DNA of 32,326 bases. Origin: Acidobacteriota bacterium (GTDB taxonomy: Bacteria > Acidobacteriota > Terriglobia > Terriglobales > Acidobacteriaceae). Under the pieces are notes generated by a model that was not told the DNA's origin, searched no databases, and saw only the letters and a list, made by a program, of their open reading frames with translations. Below, piece by piece: positions 1-8,215 of this stretch. The stretch is from positions 1-32,326 of the forward strand of contig JAJZVZ010000045.1 in the NCBI GenBank assembly GCA_021846945.1. The letters are read 5' to 3'. Position 1 is the stretch's first letter; each line of letters begins with the position of its first letter. The position numbers and the translations under genes are program-made.

Positions 1-637
1 GATCTTCAAGATACCATCCTGTCCATGAAGGCGAAAGTCCATTCACATCCACATTAACTGCGCTGGCGCGGATGGAAGTGCCGCCGGTGGGGATGTTCTG
101 TCCTCCTTGAACGTAGTTGACTCCGGGAGTTAGTTGAGTCAACTGCCAGAAATCACGCCCATTCAGGGGAACATCCACCATGGTTCTGGTGCCCACAACC
201 TGTCCTATCGAAGAGGCGGCTTCTTCAAGCAAAGGTGTCTCGTTGGCAGCAACCGTTACCATGGATGTTACCCGCCCGACGTGCATCACAGGGTGAAGCG
301 TCGCGCGCTGGGCAACCTGTAGTTCCACATTGGAAATCTGCACGCGAGCAAATCCGCCGTGCGTAATCGTTATAGAATACTCGCCAATCTGCAGATTTGG
401 CAGGGTGAAGAAACCGCTGGAGTCACTCTTGACGCTGCGCTCCTGCCCGGTCCCAAGGTTCTTTGCGATAATGAGCGCTTCGGGAATCACCGCGCCTGAA
501 TCATCTTGGACAGTTCCCAGGATTGTCCCGGTGTTGGTTTGTGCCCACGCCGGCAGCATCGTCAACAGGAGCGCAAGAAAGAGCGCGCCGTGCATAAAGA
601 CCTTCTGGAAGGAATACGTCACTGGAGCCTGTGGCAT
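1..637 (-). CDS. TonB-dependent receptor, N-terminal part (runs off the left edge)
   Basis: The 212 visible residues are the start of an Oar-like outer-membrane receptor, expected to import an oligosaccharide with TonB energy. A signal peptide covers about residues 14-32 (hydrophobic LFLALLLTML, cleavage after AWA). A carboxypeptidase-regulatory-like beta-sandwich follows at about 36-118 (GTVQDDSGAVIPEA, then SDSSGFFTLPNLQIGEYSI). The plug begins near 135 with VPLNGRDFWQLTQLTPGV, a motif very typical of acidobacterial receptors. The start is fixed by AAGGAG at 646-651, 8 bases before the ATG; a later ATG (MHGALF) lacks such a site. The rest of the plug and the barrel lie outside the window. 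It is transcribed away from the lacI gene and carries its own LacI-type operator, which ties it to the hydrolase operon. The family is secure; the substrate is unknown. Confidence 0.9.
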   Translation of the reverse strand, partial: MPQAPVTYSFQKVFMHGALFLALLLTMLPAWAQTNTGTILGTVQDDSGAVIPEALIIAKNLGTGQERSVKSDSSGFFTLPNLQIGEYSITITHGGFARVQISNVELQVAQRATLHPVMHVGRVTSMVTVAANETPLLEEAASSIGQVVGTRTMVDVPLNGRDFWQLTQLTPGVNYVQGGQNIPTGGTSIRASAVNVDVNGLSPSWTGWYLED

Positions 638-1062
638 GATCGAATCTCCTTTTTCAATACAGGAATTGAGTGAAGTTCTTGACCTCGGAAGAGTTGGTCG
701 TTGAGAAGCTTCCTGTGTCGCGTCGATGTTTGGAGTGTGTTGGCTCTGCGAACCTGAAGCATTACCGGCATAGCCGGCTGTATGGGCTTGAAATAGGCGG
801 GGATGCAACCTCACGCTACGAGCAGCATAACCACCCGGAACTCCATTTTTATCGAGTCTGCCCGGATGGGGTGCCGAATGCGCGGCAATGGGAAAGGCAT
901 AACTGGCATAACAGTAGAACATGCATTGACAGGAATCCTTGCAGGCAACAGGCTGGACGTAGAGTTTCAAGTCACCCATGCAAATACCTCCCGGCGCCTG
1001 AGTTCCATCGCCTGGATTCCGAATGATTCCGGCTGAATTGGAGGATTTTCCGGAATATATTC

Positions 1063-1074
1063 GGAATCGTTTGC
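1063..1074. promoter_or_regulatory. LacI-family operator upstream of the receptor gene
   Basis: The plus strand reads GGAATCGTTTGC. The minus strand reads GCAAACGATTCC, which fits the LacI/GalR core AARCGNTT. It overlaps the expected transcription start of the receptor gene, a position suited to repression. It shares its pattern with sites at 1376-1387 and 2658-2669. Confidence 0.6.
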
Positions 1075-1075
1075 A

Positions 1076-1105
1076 ATACTATGCATCCACGGAAAATCTT
1101 GTCAA
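1076..1105 (-). promoter_or_regulatory. sigma-70-type promoter of the TonB-dependent receptor gene
   Basis: On the minus strand TTGACA (1105-1100) is followed after 18 bases by TAGTAT (1081-1076). The stretch TTGACAAG.TTTTCC resembles the promoter in front of the hydrolase operon at 2623. The LacI-type operator begins 2 bases downstream of the -10 box. The predicted transcript starts near 1069. Confidence 0.6.
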
Positions 1106-1375
1106 GCGGTTTCTTCGGGTGAACTTTGCCGACGGCAAGCTCAGATTGCGATGAGCCAGTGCGGGGATGAGCTGTTGCCTAGATCCGAATCCACTTCAAC
1201 AAGATCAGCAGCTCATCATCATTACACATCATATTTTCATAGAGATACCCTCTAAGAAGAGAAGATGGCGAGGATCTCGCCAGCCACTTCAGCCGGAATC
1301 ACGCCCGGACACGGCAGCGCCCAGTTACGCAGTTATGGCTATCGCGGCTGATTTGATCGGGTGTCTTCGATTCTT

Positions 1376-1387
1376 GGAAGCGATTGC
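1376..1387. promoter_or_regulatory. LacI-family operator-like site upstream of lacI
   Basis: GGAAGCGATTGC fits the LacI/GalR core AARCGNTT (AAGCGATT). It lies about 140 bases before the chosen lacI start and overlaps a weak possible promoter (TTGCGA at 1385, TAGGCT at 1407). Autoregulation would follow if this is real. It is the least certain of the three sites because the promoter is poor. Confidence 0.45.
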
Positions 1388-1525
1388 GAAATGCCTGAAG
1401 ATATCGTAGGCTATTGGCGGGAAGGCCTTTGGGAAAAGCTGGTTGTTGCACAAGGCCTGGCCCCCATCAGAGATGGATTTTCTAACCGTCTTCCAGTAGG
1501 TAAAAGTAATGACTGTGAGTCCTCA

Positions 1526-2569
1526 ATGCCAACTTTGACCAAGCAAGAAGCTCCCACTTTGCGTGACGTTGCAGCGGCGGCCGGAGTTACAATCGCCACC
1601 GCTTCCCGCTCTTTGACCGGCGCCTACGGCGTCCATCCCGAGACACGAAAGCGGGTCATGGAGACTGCCACACTGCTTAACTACAAGCCCAATCGCTCTG
1701 CCCGGGCCCTTGTGACCGGGCACTCAAATGTGATTGGCCTGGTGGTGAGCGACGTGCGTAACCCCTATTTTGCCGAGGTGGCGCGCGGCGCTGAGGATGC
1801 TGCCTATGCAGCTGGATTCGATTTGCTCCTGTGTAACAGCGATCTGTATGCGGACCGGCAGATGCGCTACATCAATTCCCTGCTGGAGAAGCGAGTTGAG
1901 GGCATCATTATGAATTCGGTGGCAAATCTCTCACGGAAGGACCAAACCTTTATTGTCGATAGCGGCGTGCCGGTTGTGCTTCTGTATCAGTCGGCCGGAG
2001 GTACGCCGTTTTCTACAGTTAGCGCCGACAGCGAACGGGGCGGAGAGCTTGCAGCCGAATATTTATTGGCTCATGGGCATCGTCATATGATGTATCTGGC
2101 AGGTAGCCGTCAGCACGCCAATCTTTCCAAGCGCGCACAGGGTTTTCTACAGGTAGTGCGGCGCTTCGGGCACAAAGCGGAGGCCGGGGTTATGTATGGA
2201 ACTCATACGCTGGCCGGCGGCTACGAGATCGCCCGGTCTCTTTTCCGCAAGCTCGGGAACACCACCGCCATTGCGACGGCGAACGATGTAATCGCCTTCG
2301 GCGTGATAAAGGCCGCTATCGAGTTGGGTGTGAACATTCCGCGAGATGTATCGCTTATCGGCTTTGACGATGTTGAACTCGCCTCCATTGTGCATCCTCC
2401 GCTAACCACAATACGGCAATCGAAGTACGAGATTGGCGGGGCGGCAGTCGACATTCTGTTGCGCCTCGCAGCGGGCAAGGATCGCTCGCCTGAGCATCGC
2501 GTACTTGGAGTTGAGCTGGTCGAGCGCGCCTCTGTAGGCGCACCTCCATCCGGCAGAGGCAAGAGATAG
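1526..2569 (+). CDS. LacI-family transcriptional regulator
   Basis: This 347-aa protein is a sugar-responsive DNA-binding repressor. The helix-turn-helix lies at residues 10-30 (TLRDVAAAAGVTIATASRSL) and the hinge helix at about 52-65 (NYKPNRSARALVTG). The periplasmic-binding-protein-like effector domain follows (IGLVVSDVRNPYFAEV, then VSLIGFDDVELASIVHPPLTTI). The frame stays open upstream to 1361, but the ATG at 1526 gives the normal family length and puts the helix-turn-helix at the usual place. The ribosome site is weak. Its position between the receptor and the hydrolase operon, with three matching operators nearby, makes these its likely targets. The effector sugar cannot be told from sequence. 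Confidence 0.93.
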   Translation: MPTLTKQEAPTLRDVAAAAGVTIATASRSLTGAYGVHPETRKRVMETATLLNYKPNRSARALVTGHSNVIGLVVSDVRNPYFAEVARGAEDAAYAAGFDLLLCNSDLYADRQMRYINSLLEKRVEGIIMNSVANLSRKDQTFIVDSGVPVVLLYQSAGGTPFSTVSADSERGGELAAEYLLAHGHRHMMYLAGSRQHANLSKRAQGFLQVVRRFGHKAEAGVMYGTHTLAGGYEIARSLFRKLGNTTAIATANDVIAFGVIKAAIELGVNIPRDVSLIGFDDVELASIVHPPLTTIRQSKYEIGGAAVDILLRLAAGKDRSPEHRVLGVELVERASVGAPPSGRGKR

Positions 2570-2622
2570 ACGGCTTCCCGACCTAACGCGGCCTTTGCAG
2601 AGCTGATCCCTGAGATATTTGC

Positions 2623-2652
2623 TTGACAAGTATTTCCTGAATACTCGACAAT
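2623..2652 (+). promoter_or_regulatory. sigma-70-type promoter of the hydrolase/MFS/SDR operon
   Basis: TTGACA (2623-2628), an 18-base spacer, then GACAAT (2647-2652). The upstream part (TTGACAAGTATTTCC) nearly repeats the receptor promoter. The operator sits just downstream at 2655-2672, over the expected start of transcription. Confidence 0.6.
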
Positions 2653-2654
2653 TC

Positions 2655-2672
2655 GTCGGAAGCGTTTCCGAC
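2655..2672. promoter_or_regulatory. LacI-family operator of the hydrolase operon
   Basis: GTCGGAAGCGTTTCCGAC has 7-base perfect inverted arms (GTCGGAA/TTCCGAC) around GCGT, and AAGCGTTT fits the LacI/GalR core AARCGNTT. It is the most symmetrical of the three sites, lies 6 bases from the -10 hexamer to its core, and sits about 40 bases before the hydrolase start. Confidence 0.75.
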
Positions 2673-2709
2673 ACCACCTTTAGCGCGCAACACCAAAAGG
2701 AGAATATTC

Positions 2710-4884
2710 ATGCTCGATGTCACGCGCCGCGCCATCCTCAAGATGACTGCTCTAGCCTTGCCTGCTTCATGGATTTCCGGAACGGACGCACTTGCCGCGA
2801 CGAAAGAGACTGCGGCACAATCCGGCTCGCTCGCTGAGTGGCTACGCTTCAACCGCACACTGATTGCCGAAGGCTTTAATCCCCCCTTCTATCCCTCACT
2901 GGATTACGAGCCGTCCAAGGCCGTGCATATAGCCCTCGACCTGAACTGCGACTCCATGCGCTATCCGGCAGCCTCCTATTACGCACTTTTCCCTACTAAA
3001 TCCGGCTATCCAGTTCATCCGGAACTGCGGGGCGATCCCATGCAGGAAACCCTGAAGCTATTACGCCAAGCCGGGCTCCGCACGGTTGCCTATGTACCTC
3101 TGAATCATCCCTTCATGTCAATTGAATCAAAGGATCCACGTTATGCCGACTGGTGCAAGCGGTTCATCGATGGCTCGCCCATGATCACCTCGCACTATGG
3201 CTTTCAGCGCTACTATGAGGGCTGCCTGAATTCCCCAATCCATGAGGTGGCGACCAAACTCACCTTGGAAGTTCTTGACTATGGCTTCGATGTACTATAT
3301 TTTGACGGGCCTTACCAAGGCATGAATCATGCCGCGGACTTCTGCCACTGCAAGCATTGCCAGGCGGCATATAGTAATCAATTTGGAAAGCCAATTCCAG
3401 ATCAGAGAACTTGTTCGCTCTCAGAATACCTGCAGTACCACAAGTGGATGCGCGATGACGTGGTTCTCGCCTTCTTTCGGGGATTGCGGCAGAAGATCCG
3501 GGAAAAACGGGACATCCCGGTGCTCTTCAATGACACATCGCTTCTGTCCCGGCGGGAGTGGCGAGCCCGGGGCATTCCCATTACCGATGGATTTATGTTC
3601 GAGGCCGCTGAAACCCCGGAGGAAAAACTCTTCAACCTCCAACTCGGCAGATCAACGGGAAAGATCATCTGGACTTACATGGGCAGCCATACCGAATACA
3701 ACCGGGAGCACCTGAAGAACAAAGCTGTGCGTGGCTGGTTTAGTTATCCGTTGGAAGAGCAGGAAATGTTAATAGACGGCGCCACTGCCACAGCGGCAGG
3801 GGCGGGGTGCGTCTACTGGGGACTTTCGCGCTTCTTTTATCAGCCGGATTCGCCGCTCCATTATGACAGCGGCCGCTATGTGAAAGAGATCTTCACGTTC
3901 CAGCAAAAGCATGCACAAGTGCTGCGGGGACTGAATTCACGACCGCAGGTTGGCATTCTCGTCAGTAGTCAGACAATAGATTGGTACAACGGAAGCAAGT
4001 TCGTGCGCAGCGCTTACGCCAACTACTACCACGGGGCCTTCGATCTTCTGAAGTCGCTGTCGATTGAGTCGGAGCCTTTCTTGGATTGGCGTATGAGGCC
4101 GGAACTGCTTGCCCGATATTCCATGATCTACCTGCCTAATGCCGCTTGTTTAAGCGATGAACAATGCGTCCTGCTGAGGCGCTACGTGGAATCGGGAGGC
4201 ATACTTGTCGCAACACATCTTTCATCGATTGCCGATGAACATGGACGCGTTCGCGACCAATTTGGTCTTGGCGATGTTTTTGGCGCATCGTTCCTGCAGG
4301 CCGAGCCCTTCGAGTATCCCGATCTCTATCTGAACCCCCTGGATGGGCCATTGATCCCGCAAGACCCACAGGTTATGTTGATCAAGACAGATGGTGGGAA
4401 CGTGCGGGCTATCACACATGATCGTGGCAATCGTCGCGACCTTGGCCCAGCTGTCGTTACAAACAGATTTGGTAAGGGATATTGCATCTATATTGCCTCG
4501 GGACTCGAAGCTGTCTTCGAGGAGACGCGGATGGTCTCGGTGCGCGAGTACCTAGCTTCATTGCTATTACCTCGGCTTGAAGCCGGACGCACCTATCATC
4601 TGGAGTATATCTCGGGGGTTACCCCTCACTATATGGCATCAGAAAAGCACATCGTACTTCATCTGCTCGCCGATGTGGGCGATGAAAACCTGCATCCGCG
4701 GTCACGTGAGAGACTCTTCCCCATCCAGAACATTAAGGTGCGGCTGCGCATGCCGGGAAGAGTAAAGACGGTAACCTTGATGAGGGCTGGCGCGGAAGCA
4801 CCGTTTCAACAGGACGGAGAATGGATTACCGTGCAAGTACCACGCATCTGGGTCTATGAGGCTGTCCAGGTGGATCTGGCATGA
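2710..4884 (+). CDS. Tat-exported glycoside hydrolase-like protein with GH42-type trimerisation domain
   Basis: This 724-aa protein probably acts on a glycan outside the cytoplasm. It starts with a twin-arginine signal (TRRAILKM, residues 5-12, then a hydrophobic stretch ending near 30). A TIM-barrel-like domain follows, resembling the 'hypothetical glycosyl hydrolase' (GHL6) group. It has VLYFDG at 195-200, with Asp199 as a candidate catalytic residue, followed by FCHCKHC with Cys212, Cys214 and Cys217, a cysteine cluster typical of that group. From about 411 to 560 a beta-galactosidase trimerisation-like domain is seen (VGILVSSQTIDWYNG, then YVESGGILVATH). AAGGAG at 2697-2702 precedes the ATG. 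It heads a three-gene operon under a LacI-type operator. The fold assignment is fair; the substrate and catalytic activity are unproven. Confidence 0.75.
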   Translation: MLDVTRRAILKMTALALPASWISGTDALAATKETAAQSGSLAEWLRFNRTLIAEGFNPPFYPSLDYEPSKAVHIALDLNCDSMRYPAASYYALFPTKSGYPVHPELRGDPMQETLKLLRQAGLRTVAYVPLNHPFMSIESKDPRYADWCKRFIDGSPMITSHYGFQRYYEGCLNSPIHEVATKLTLEVLDYGFDVLYFDGPYQGMNHAADFCHCKHCQAAYSNQFGKPIPDQRTCSLSEYLQYHKWMRDDVVLAFFRGLRQKIREKRDIPVLFNDTSLLSRREWRARGIPITDGFMFEAAETPEEKLFNLQLGRSTGKIIWTYMGSHTEYNREHLKNKAVRGWFSYPLEEQEMLIDGATATAAGAGCVYWGLSRFFYQPDSPLHYDSGRYVKEIFTFQQKHAQVLRGLNSRPQVGILVSSQTIDWYNGSKFVRSAYANYYHGAFDLLKSLSIESEPFLDWRMRPELLARYSMIYLPNAACLSDEQCVLLRRYVESGGILVATHLSSIADEHGRVRDQFGLGDVFGASFLQAEPFEYPDLYLNPLDGPLIPQDPQVMLIKTDGGNVRAITHDRGNRRDLGPAVVTNRFGKGYCIYIASGLEAVFEETRMVSVREYLASLLLPRLEAGRTYHLEYISGVTPHYMASEKHIVLHLLADVGDENLHPRSRERLFPIQNIKVRLRMPGRVKTVTLMRAGAEAPFQQDGEWITVQVPRIWVYEAVQVDLA

Positions 4885-6128
4885 ATTCCGGAACTGCGGC
4901 GTCTCCATTACGCTGGGCCATGATATTGCTGGCTTTTTTTGCCACACTGACCAATTATTTGGACAGGCAGGCCCTATCTGTTGCAGCGCCGATTTTACAG
5001 GTACAGTTTCATCTCTCGGATATTGACTACTCTCGCATCTTGTTTGCGTTTATGTTGGCTTACACCATCATGAACGGAATATCAGGTATCTGGATTGATC
5101 GGCTGGGTACCCGTGTTGGTTACGGGTTGTTCGTCGGATGGTGGTCCTTGTGTGCGCTTTTGCATGCATTTGCGCGTGGTGCTCTTTCGCTGGGTGTACT
5201 CCGCTTTCTGCTTGGGATGGGCGAGTCGGGTAACTGGCCAGGCGCTGTGAAGGTCGTTGCGGAGTGGTTTCCGCTGGAAGAGCGCTCGTTGGCATCCGGT
5301 ATCTTCAACAGTGGGTCGGCTGCAGGCGCAATTCTTGCACCGCCCATCGTTGCCTTCATCGTGCTTAAATTTGGATGGCGATCAGCCTTCGCAACCGTGG
5401 GAGCACTCGGCTTCATCTGGTTAATTATTTGGAGTGGATTTTATCGCTCACCGGTTGCAAGGCTCTCGGAAACTCCATTAGCACGCCCGGTTCCCCTTCG
5501 CCGCCTCCTCCGCTCGCGATTTGTCTGGAGTTTCACCATCTCTAAGATCTTTATAGATCCAGTTTGGTATTTCTATACTTTTTGGTTCCCGGAATACCTT
5601 TTCCATAGCCGACATTTCGATATGGCTGCCATAGGCAGCTATGCCTGGATTCCGTTCTTTATCGCCGGCATCGGCAGCATCGGCGGAGGCCTAATCTCCA
5701 AGATATTTCTCAGCCACGGTATGCGCGTCACGGGAGCCCGCAAGTCTGCCGTAACGGTGGCTTCGTTGCTTATGGCTCTTGCCATACCTGCGGTGCTAGT
5801 TCAAGGAGTCGCGCTGTCCATTGCCCTTGTCTCCCTAGCAATGGCCGGCTATACAGCAGCTTTAGCCAACATGTTAGCGATGCCATCCGATGTCTTCCCG
5901 CCAGATGCCGTAGCTTCCGTCTATGGCCTGGCAAGTATGGGATCCGGTTTCGGCGGCATGGTGTTCGCGCTCATCACCGGATGGCTTGTCCAGCACTACT
6001 CCTATGTACCTGCATTTCTTCTCTTCGGTCTCATTCCATTGGTTTGCATCTTTGTCCAGTGGGCCTTCATGGGACCACTCGAACAACAACTCGAAACTGT
6101 CGAGGAGGCAGCTCCATCGTGTCCATGA
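4881..6128 (+). CDS. MFS transporter, anion:cation symporter (hexuronate ExuT-like) type
   Basis: This 415-aa inner-membrane protein has about twelve hydrophobic segments. The N-terminal half reads like the ExuT group: LTNYLDRQALSVAAPIL in TM1, GIWIDRLGTRVGYG as the loop 2-3 motif A, and GMGESGNWPGAVKVVAEWFP followed by ERSLASGIFNSGS around TM4-5. Members carry hexuronates and other sugar acids with protons, so an acidic product of the upstream hydrolase is a reasonable guess. Its ATG overlaps the hydrolase stop by ATGA, which suggests translational coupling. It could instead carry another sugar acid or small organic anion. Confidence 0.85.
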   Translation: MNSGTAASPLRWAMILLAFFATLTNYLDRQALSVAAPILQVQFHLSDIDYSRILFAFMLAYTIMNGISGIWIDRLGTRVGYGLFVGWWSLCALLHAFARGALSLGVLRFLLGMGESGNWPGAVKVVAEWFPLEERSLASGIFNSGSAAGAILAPPIVAFIVLKFGWRSAFATVGALGFIWLIIWSGFYRSPVARLSETPLARPVPLRRLLRSRFVWSFTISKIFIDPVWYFYTFWFPEYLFHSRHFDMAAIGSYAWIPFFIAGIGSIGGGLISKIFLSHGMRVTGARKSAVTVASLLMALAIPAVLVQGVALSIALVSLAMAGYTAALANMLAMPSDVFPPDAVASVYGLASMGSGFGGMVFALITGWLVQHYSYVPAFLLFGLIPLVCIFVQWAFMGPLEQQLETVEEAAPSCP

Positions 6129-6886
6129 ATGATCATCTTCCTTTTCACGACATGACGGCTCTCATAACTGGAGCCAGCACCGGCATTGGCGCGGCAACAG
6201 CCATAGCATTCGCGCAACAGGGAGCCAATATAATCATCCATTACAATGCAAATCATGCACAAGCGGAATCCGTTCTTCAGACGGCCCAACAGTACGGCGT
6301 AAAGGCAGAATTGTTCCAAGCGGATTTGACCGCCGCGGAAGGAAGCCGCAAATTGGCTCGATACGCCAGTCAAAAGCCAGTCGACATTCTTGTGAATAAC
6401 GCCGGTTCGCTCCTCACGCGCACGCGTGTACTGGACTTCACGGAAGAACTCTGGGAGCGGATGCTGATGCTGAATCTTACGAGCGCCTTTTTCCTGTCGC
6501 AAGCGGTTCTCAAAGGTATGGTCGACCGCAAACGAGGCTTTATTGTGAATATCTCTTCCGTTGCGGCGCGCACAGGAGGAGGCCTCGGGGCGCTGGCTTA
6601 TTCCGCGACGAAGGCTGCTATCTCGACCATGACGAAGGGACTGGCGAAGGAATTTGCACCTCACAATATTCGCGTGAATGCGGTCTCACCAGGCACTATC
6701 GACACTAATTACCACCGGACCTTTTCAAGTCCAGAAGCGCTTGATGATGTGCGCGCTGCGACTCCACTTGCCCGTCTTGGTAGGCCAGAGGAAATTGCGG
6801 ATACGGTTGTGTTTCTCTGTAGTGATGCGGCCAGCTTTGTTCACGGCCAAGTGCTTGAGGTAAACGGCGGATTTTTGATGGCCTGA
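6125..6886 (+). CDS. short-chain dehydrogenase/reductase (SDR)
   Basis: This 253-aa cytoplasmic NAD(P)-dependent oxidoreductase has every classical SDR mark: TGASTGIG at residues 15-22 (cofactor binding), NNAG at 91-94, Asn117, Ser144/145, YSATK with Tyr159 and Lys163 (catalysis), and the C-terminal LEVNGGF. The frame is open upstream, but the ATG at 6125 overlaps the MFS stop (ATGA) and gives the normal length. In this operon it probably oxidises or reduces the imported sugar or sugar acid. Close relatives include gluconate/deoxygluconate, fucose and glucose dehydrogenases as well as FabG, so the substrate stays open. Confidence 0.9.
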   Translation: MNDHLPFHDMTALITGASTGIGAATAIAFAQQGANIIIHYNANHAQAESVLQTAQQYGVKAELFQADLTAAEGSRKLARYASQKPVDILVNNAGSLLTRTRVLDFTEELWERMLMLNLTSAFFLSQAVLKGMVDRKRGFIVNISSVAARTGGGLGALAYSATKAAISTMTKGLAKEFAPHNIRVNAVSPGTIDTNYHRTFSSPEALDDVRAATPLARLGRPEEIADTVVFLCSDAASFVHGQVLEVNGGFLMA

Positions 6887-6892
6887 GTTTTT

Positions 6893-7093
6893 TTGTACGC
6901 GGCGGCGCAAGCTCTCCTGGGGCACGCTTCCCCGGAAGTGACACGAGAGATTCATATCGGGTCGATTCCGGAGGACGCGCGGAAAGCGCTGGAGGGAGTC
7001 GAAAGATTGCTTGCAACCAGGGGTTCACTAATTGGACCCAAATGGACCCAAGTTCCGGACTGGCCGGAAATGCGGTCTACGCTAATTAACTGA
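6893..7093 (+). pseudogene. remnant of a tyrosine recombinase (integrase) C-terminus
   Basis: The 66-codon frame contains AQALLGHASPEVTREI followed by SIPEDARKALEGVERLL, the end of an XerC/D-type phage or island integrase. The LGH motif is kept, but the position expected to hold the tyrosine nucleophile (usually EIY) reads EIH, so even this fragment would be inactive. The N-terminal catalytic part is missing. It follows the SDR stop by six bases, in the same frame, and ends 16 bases before the CCA end of tRNA-Pro. That is the usual place for an integrase next to its attachment tRNA. Confidence 0.75.
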
Positions 7094-7108
7094 TATGGCG
7101 GGATTTAA

Positions 7109-7185
<77 letters not shown>

Positions 7186-7189
7186 AACC

Positions 7190-7533
7190 CATTGTTGCTG
7201 GAGCCTATCTTTGGGGTATTGCCTGGCACATCGTCCCCTTAGAAGCGCCTGCATCAGTTTAACAGAATCCTCGGACTGCGAGAGAGGATGGGATCTGAGA
7301 AAATCCTGAATTAAAAAGCCTGCGCTCCATTCGCTGCGCATCGCTGCAAAAGGCAGCTGCACCCTGCCGTCGACAGAACGCTTCACCACCGAGTCATTTT
7401 GCGGAATGCCGCACACAGCCCCTCGGAAAGGGCAAGCCGATTCACACTCCGCCCGCCGGTTTCGCAAGCGAGGTACCGCGTCGAGCCAGCTGCGGCCAAG
7501 CAGAATCTCAGGCGTACTGTAACGCGGGATGCG
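7190..7533. other. intergenic region between tRNA-Pro and the lipoprotein gene
   Basis: I see no gene here. A minus-strand frame over 7105-7467 runs through the tRNA and translates it ([20 protein letters not shown]), a known artefact. I found no clear terminator for the lipoprotein gene and no second copy of the tRNA end. Confidence 0.5.
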
Positions 7534-8151
7534 TCAGTCGCTCTTTCCGGAACTGCCCTGCAAGCCCGAAGGCAAATCAAGCGTCACCAGAGCAAAACGG
7601 GTCTTGCCGTCCTTGGGACTTTCAAAACCGACAATGTGCTGATGGCGCTTTGAACCTGCCTTCAGCTCCAGATCCCCTTTGCCCGTGCTGTAGTCCGCGG
7701 ATCCAACCTGCACCCTGGAATTCTTGCCCTCCTCGCAGGTTAGTCCTTCCGAAGTCTGAGTGGGCGTGCCAACCGGAGCGTTGTCCTGGCAGGTAATCAC
7801 ATTGCCGTAACGGCTCAGGGCCTTCTTATAAAAGGCAACTACTTGATCTCTTGAATCCTGGGTGGAATAAGAGACAGCCTTTACGCGCAATTCCCACTCG
7901 CCAAAACCGAGATGCACGTCAGCCGATTTGTGATGGTCGTTATCCGTCACCAGTTGTGAACCTGGATACACAGGCAGACCCAGATCAGCAGCCGTTGTCT
8001 GATCAGTCTTTACATGCACGCCGCCGAACGGCATATCTACCTGTACGCTCTTTTCCTCGCCGTTGACGCCCTTGTCTACATGCACCCGGCATCCCGCCAC
8101 CCCAGCCGCCAACGCCAGGCCAACGAGCAAACTTGCCGCTTCTCGCATCAT
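7534..8151 (-). CDS. lipoprotein of unknown function
   Basis: This 205-aa protein starts with a lipoprotein signal: a hydrophobic stretch LLVGLALAAG and the lipobox VAGC with Cys21 as the lipidated residue. The mature part contains LGLPVYPGSQ and YSTQDSRDQVVAFYKKAL. That pattern recurs in acidobacterial proteins of unknown role in which a predicted small beta/alpha domain follows an acylated tether. AAGGGAG at 8160-8166 sits 8 bases before the first of two tandem ATG codons, so I chose the first. It lies 64 bases downstream of the 35-aa membrane peptide on the same strand and may be cotranscribed with it. I do not recognise a function. Confidence 0.8.
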   Translation of the reverse strand: MMREAASLLVGLALAAGVAGCRVHVDKGVNGEEKSVQVDMPFGGVHVKTDQTTAADLGLPVYPGSQLVTDNDHHKSADVHLGFGEWELRVKAVSYSTQDSRDQVVAFYKKALSRYGNVITCQDNAPVGTPTQTSEGLTCEEGKNSRVQVGSADYSTGKGDLELKAGSKRHQHIVGFESPKDGKTRFALVTLDLPSGLQGSSGKSD

Positions 8152-8215
8152 GACACTTGCTCCCTTCCGAAGCTATACGTCAGGATCCGCGGAAAGGTTC
8201 CTTAAATCGAGCGTA

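Larger units (their letters stand above)
638..1525. other. intergenic region with leader and control sites of the receptor and lacI genes
   Basis: I see no convincing protein gene here. Short open frames at 670-1036 lack ribosome sites and recognisable sequence. The region holds the receptor promoter and operator (1063-1105), a leader of about 430 bases in front of the receptor, and the upstream region of lacI with an operator-like site at 1376-1387. Confidence 0.6.

Noticed and set aside
670-1036. Plus-strand short frames opposite the receptor leader
   Set aside because: No ribosome site, no recognisable sequence, and they overlap each other in different frames.
1361-1525. Longer N-terminus for the LacI regulator
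   Set aside because: It would add 55 residues before the helix-turn-helix, which is normally within the first ten residues.
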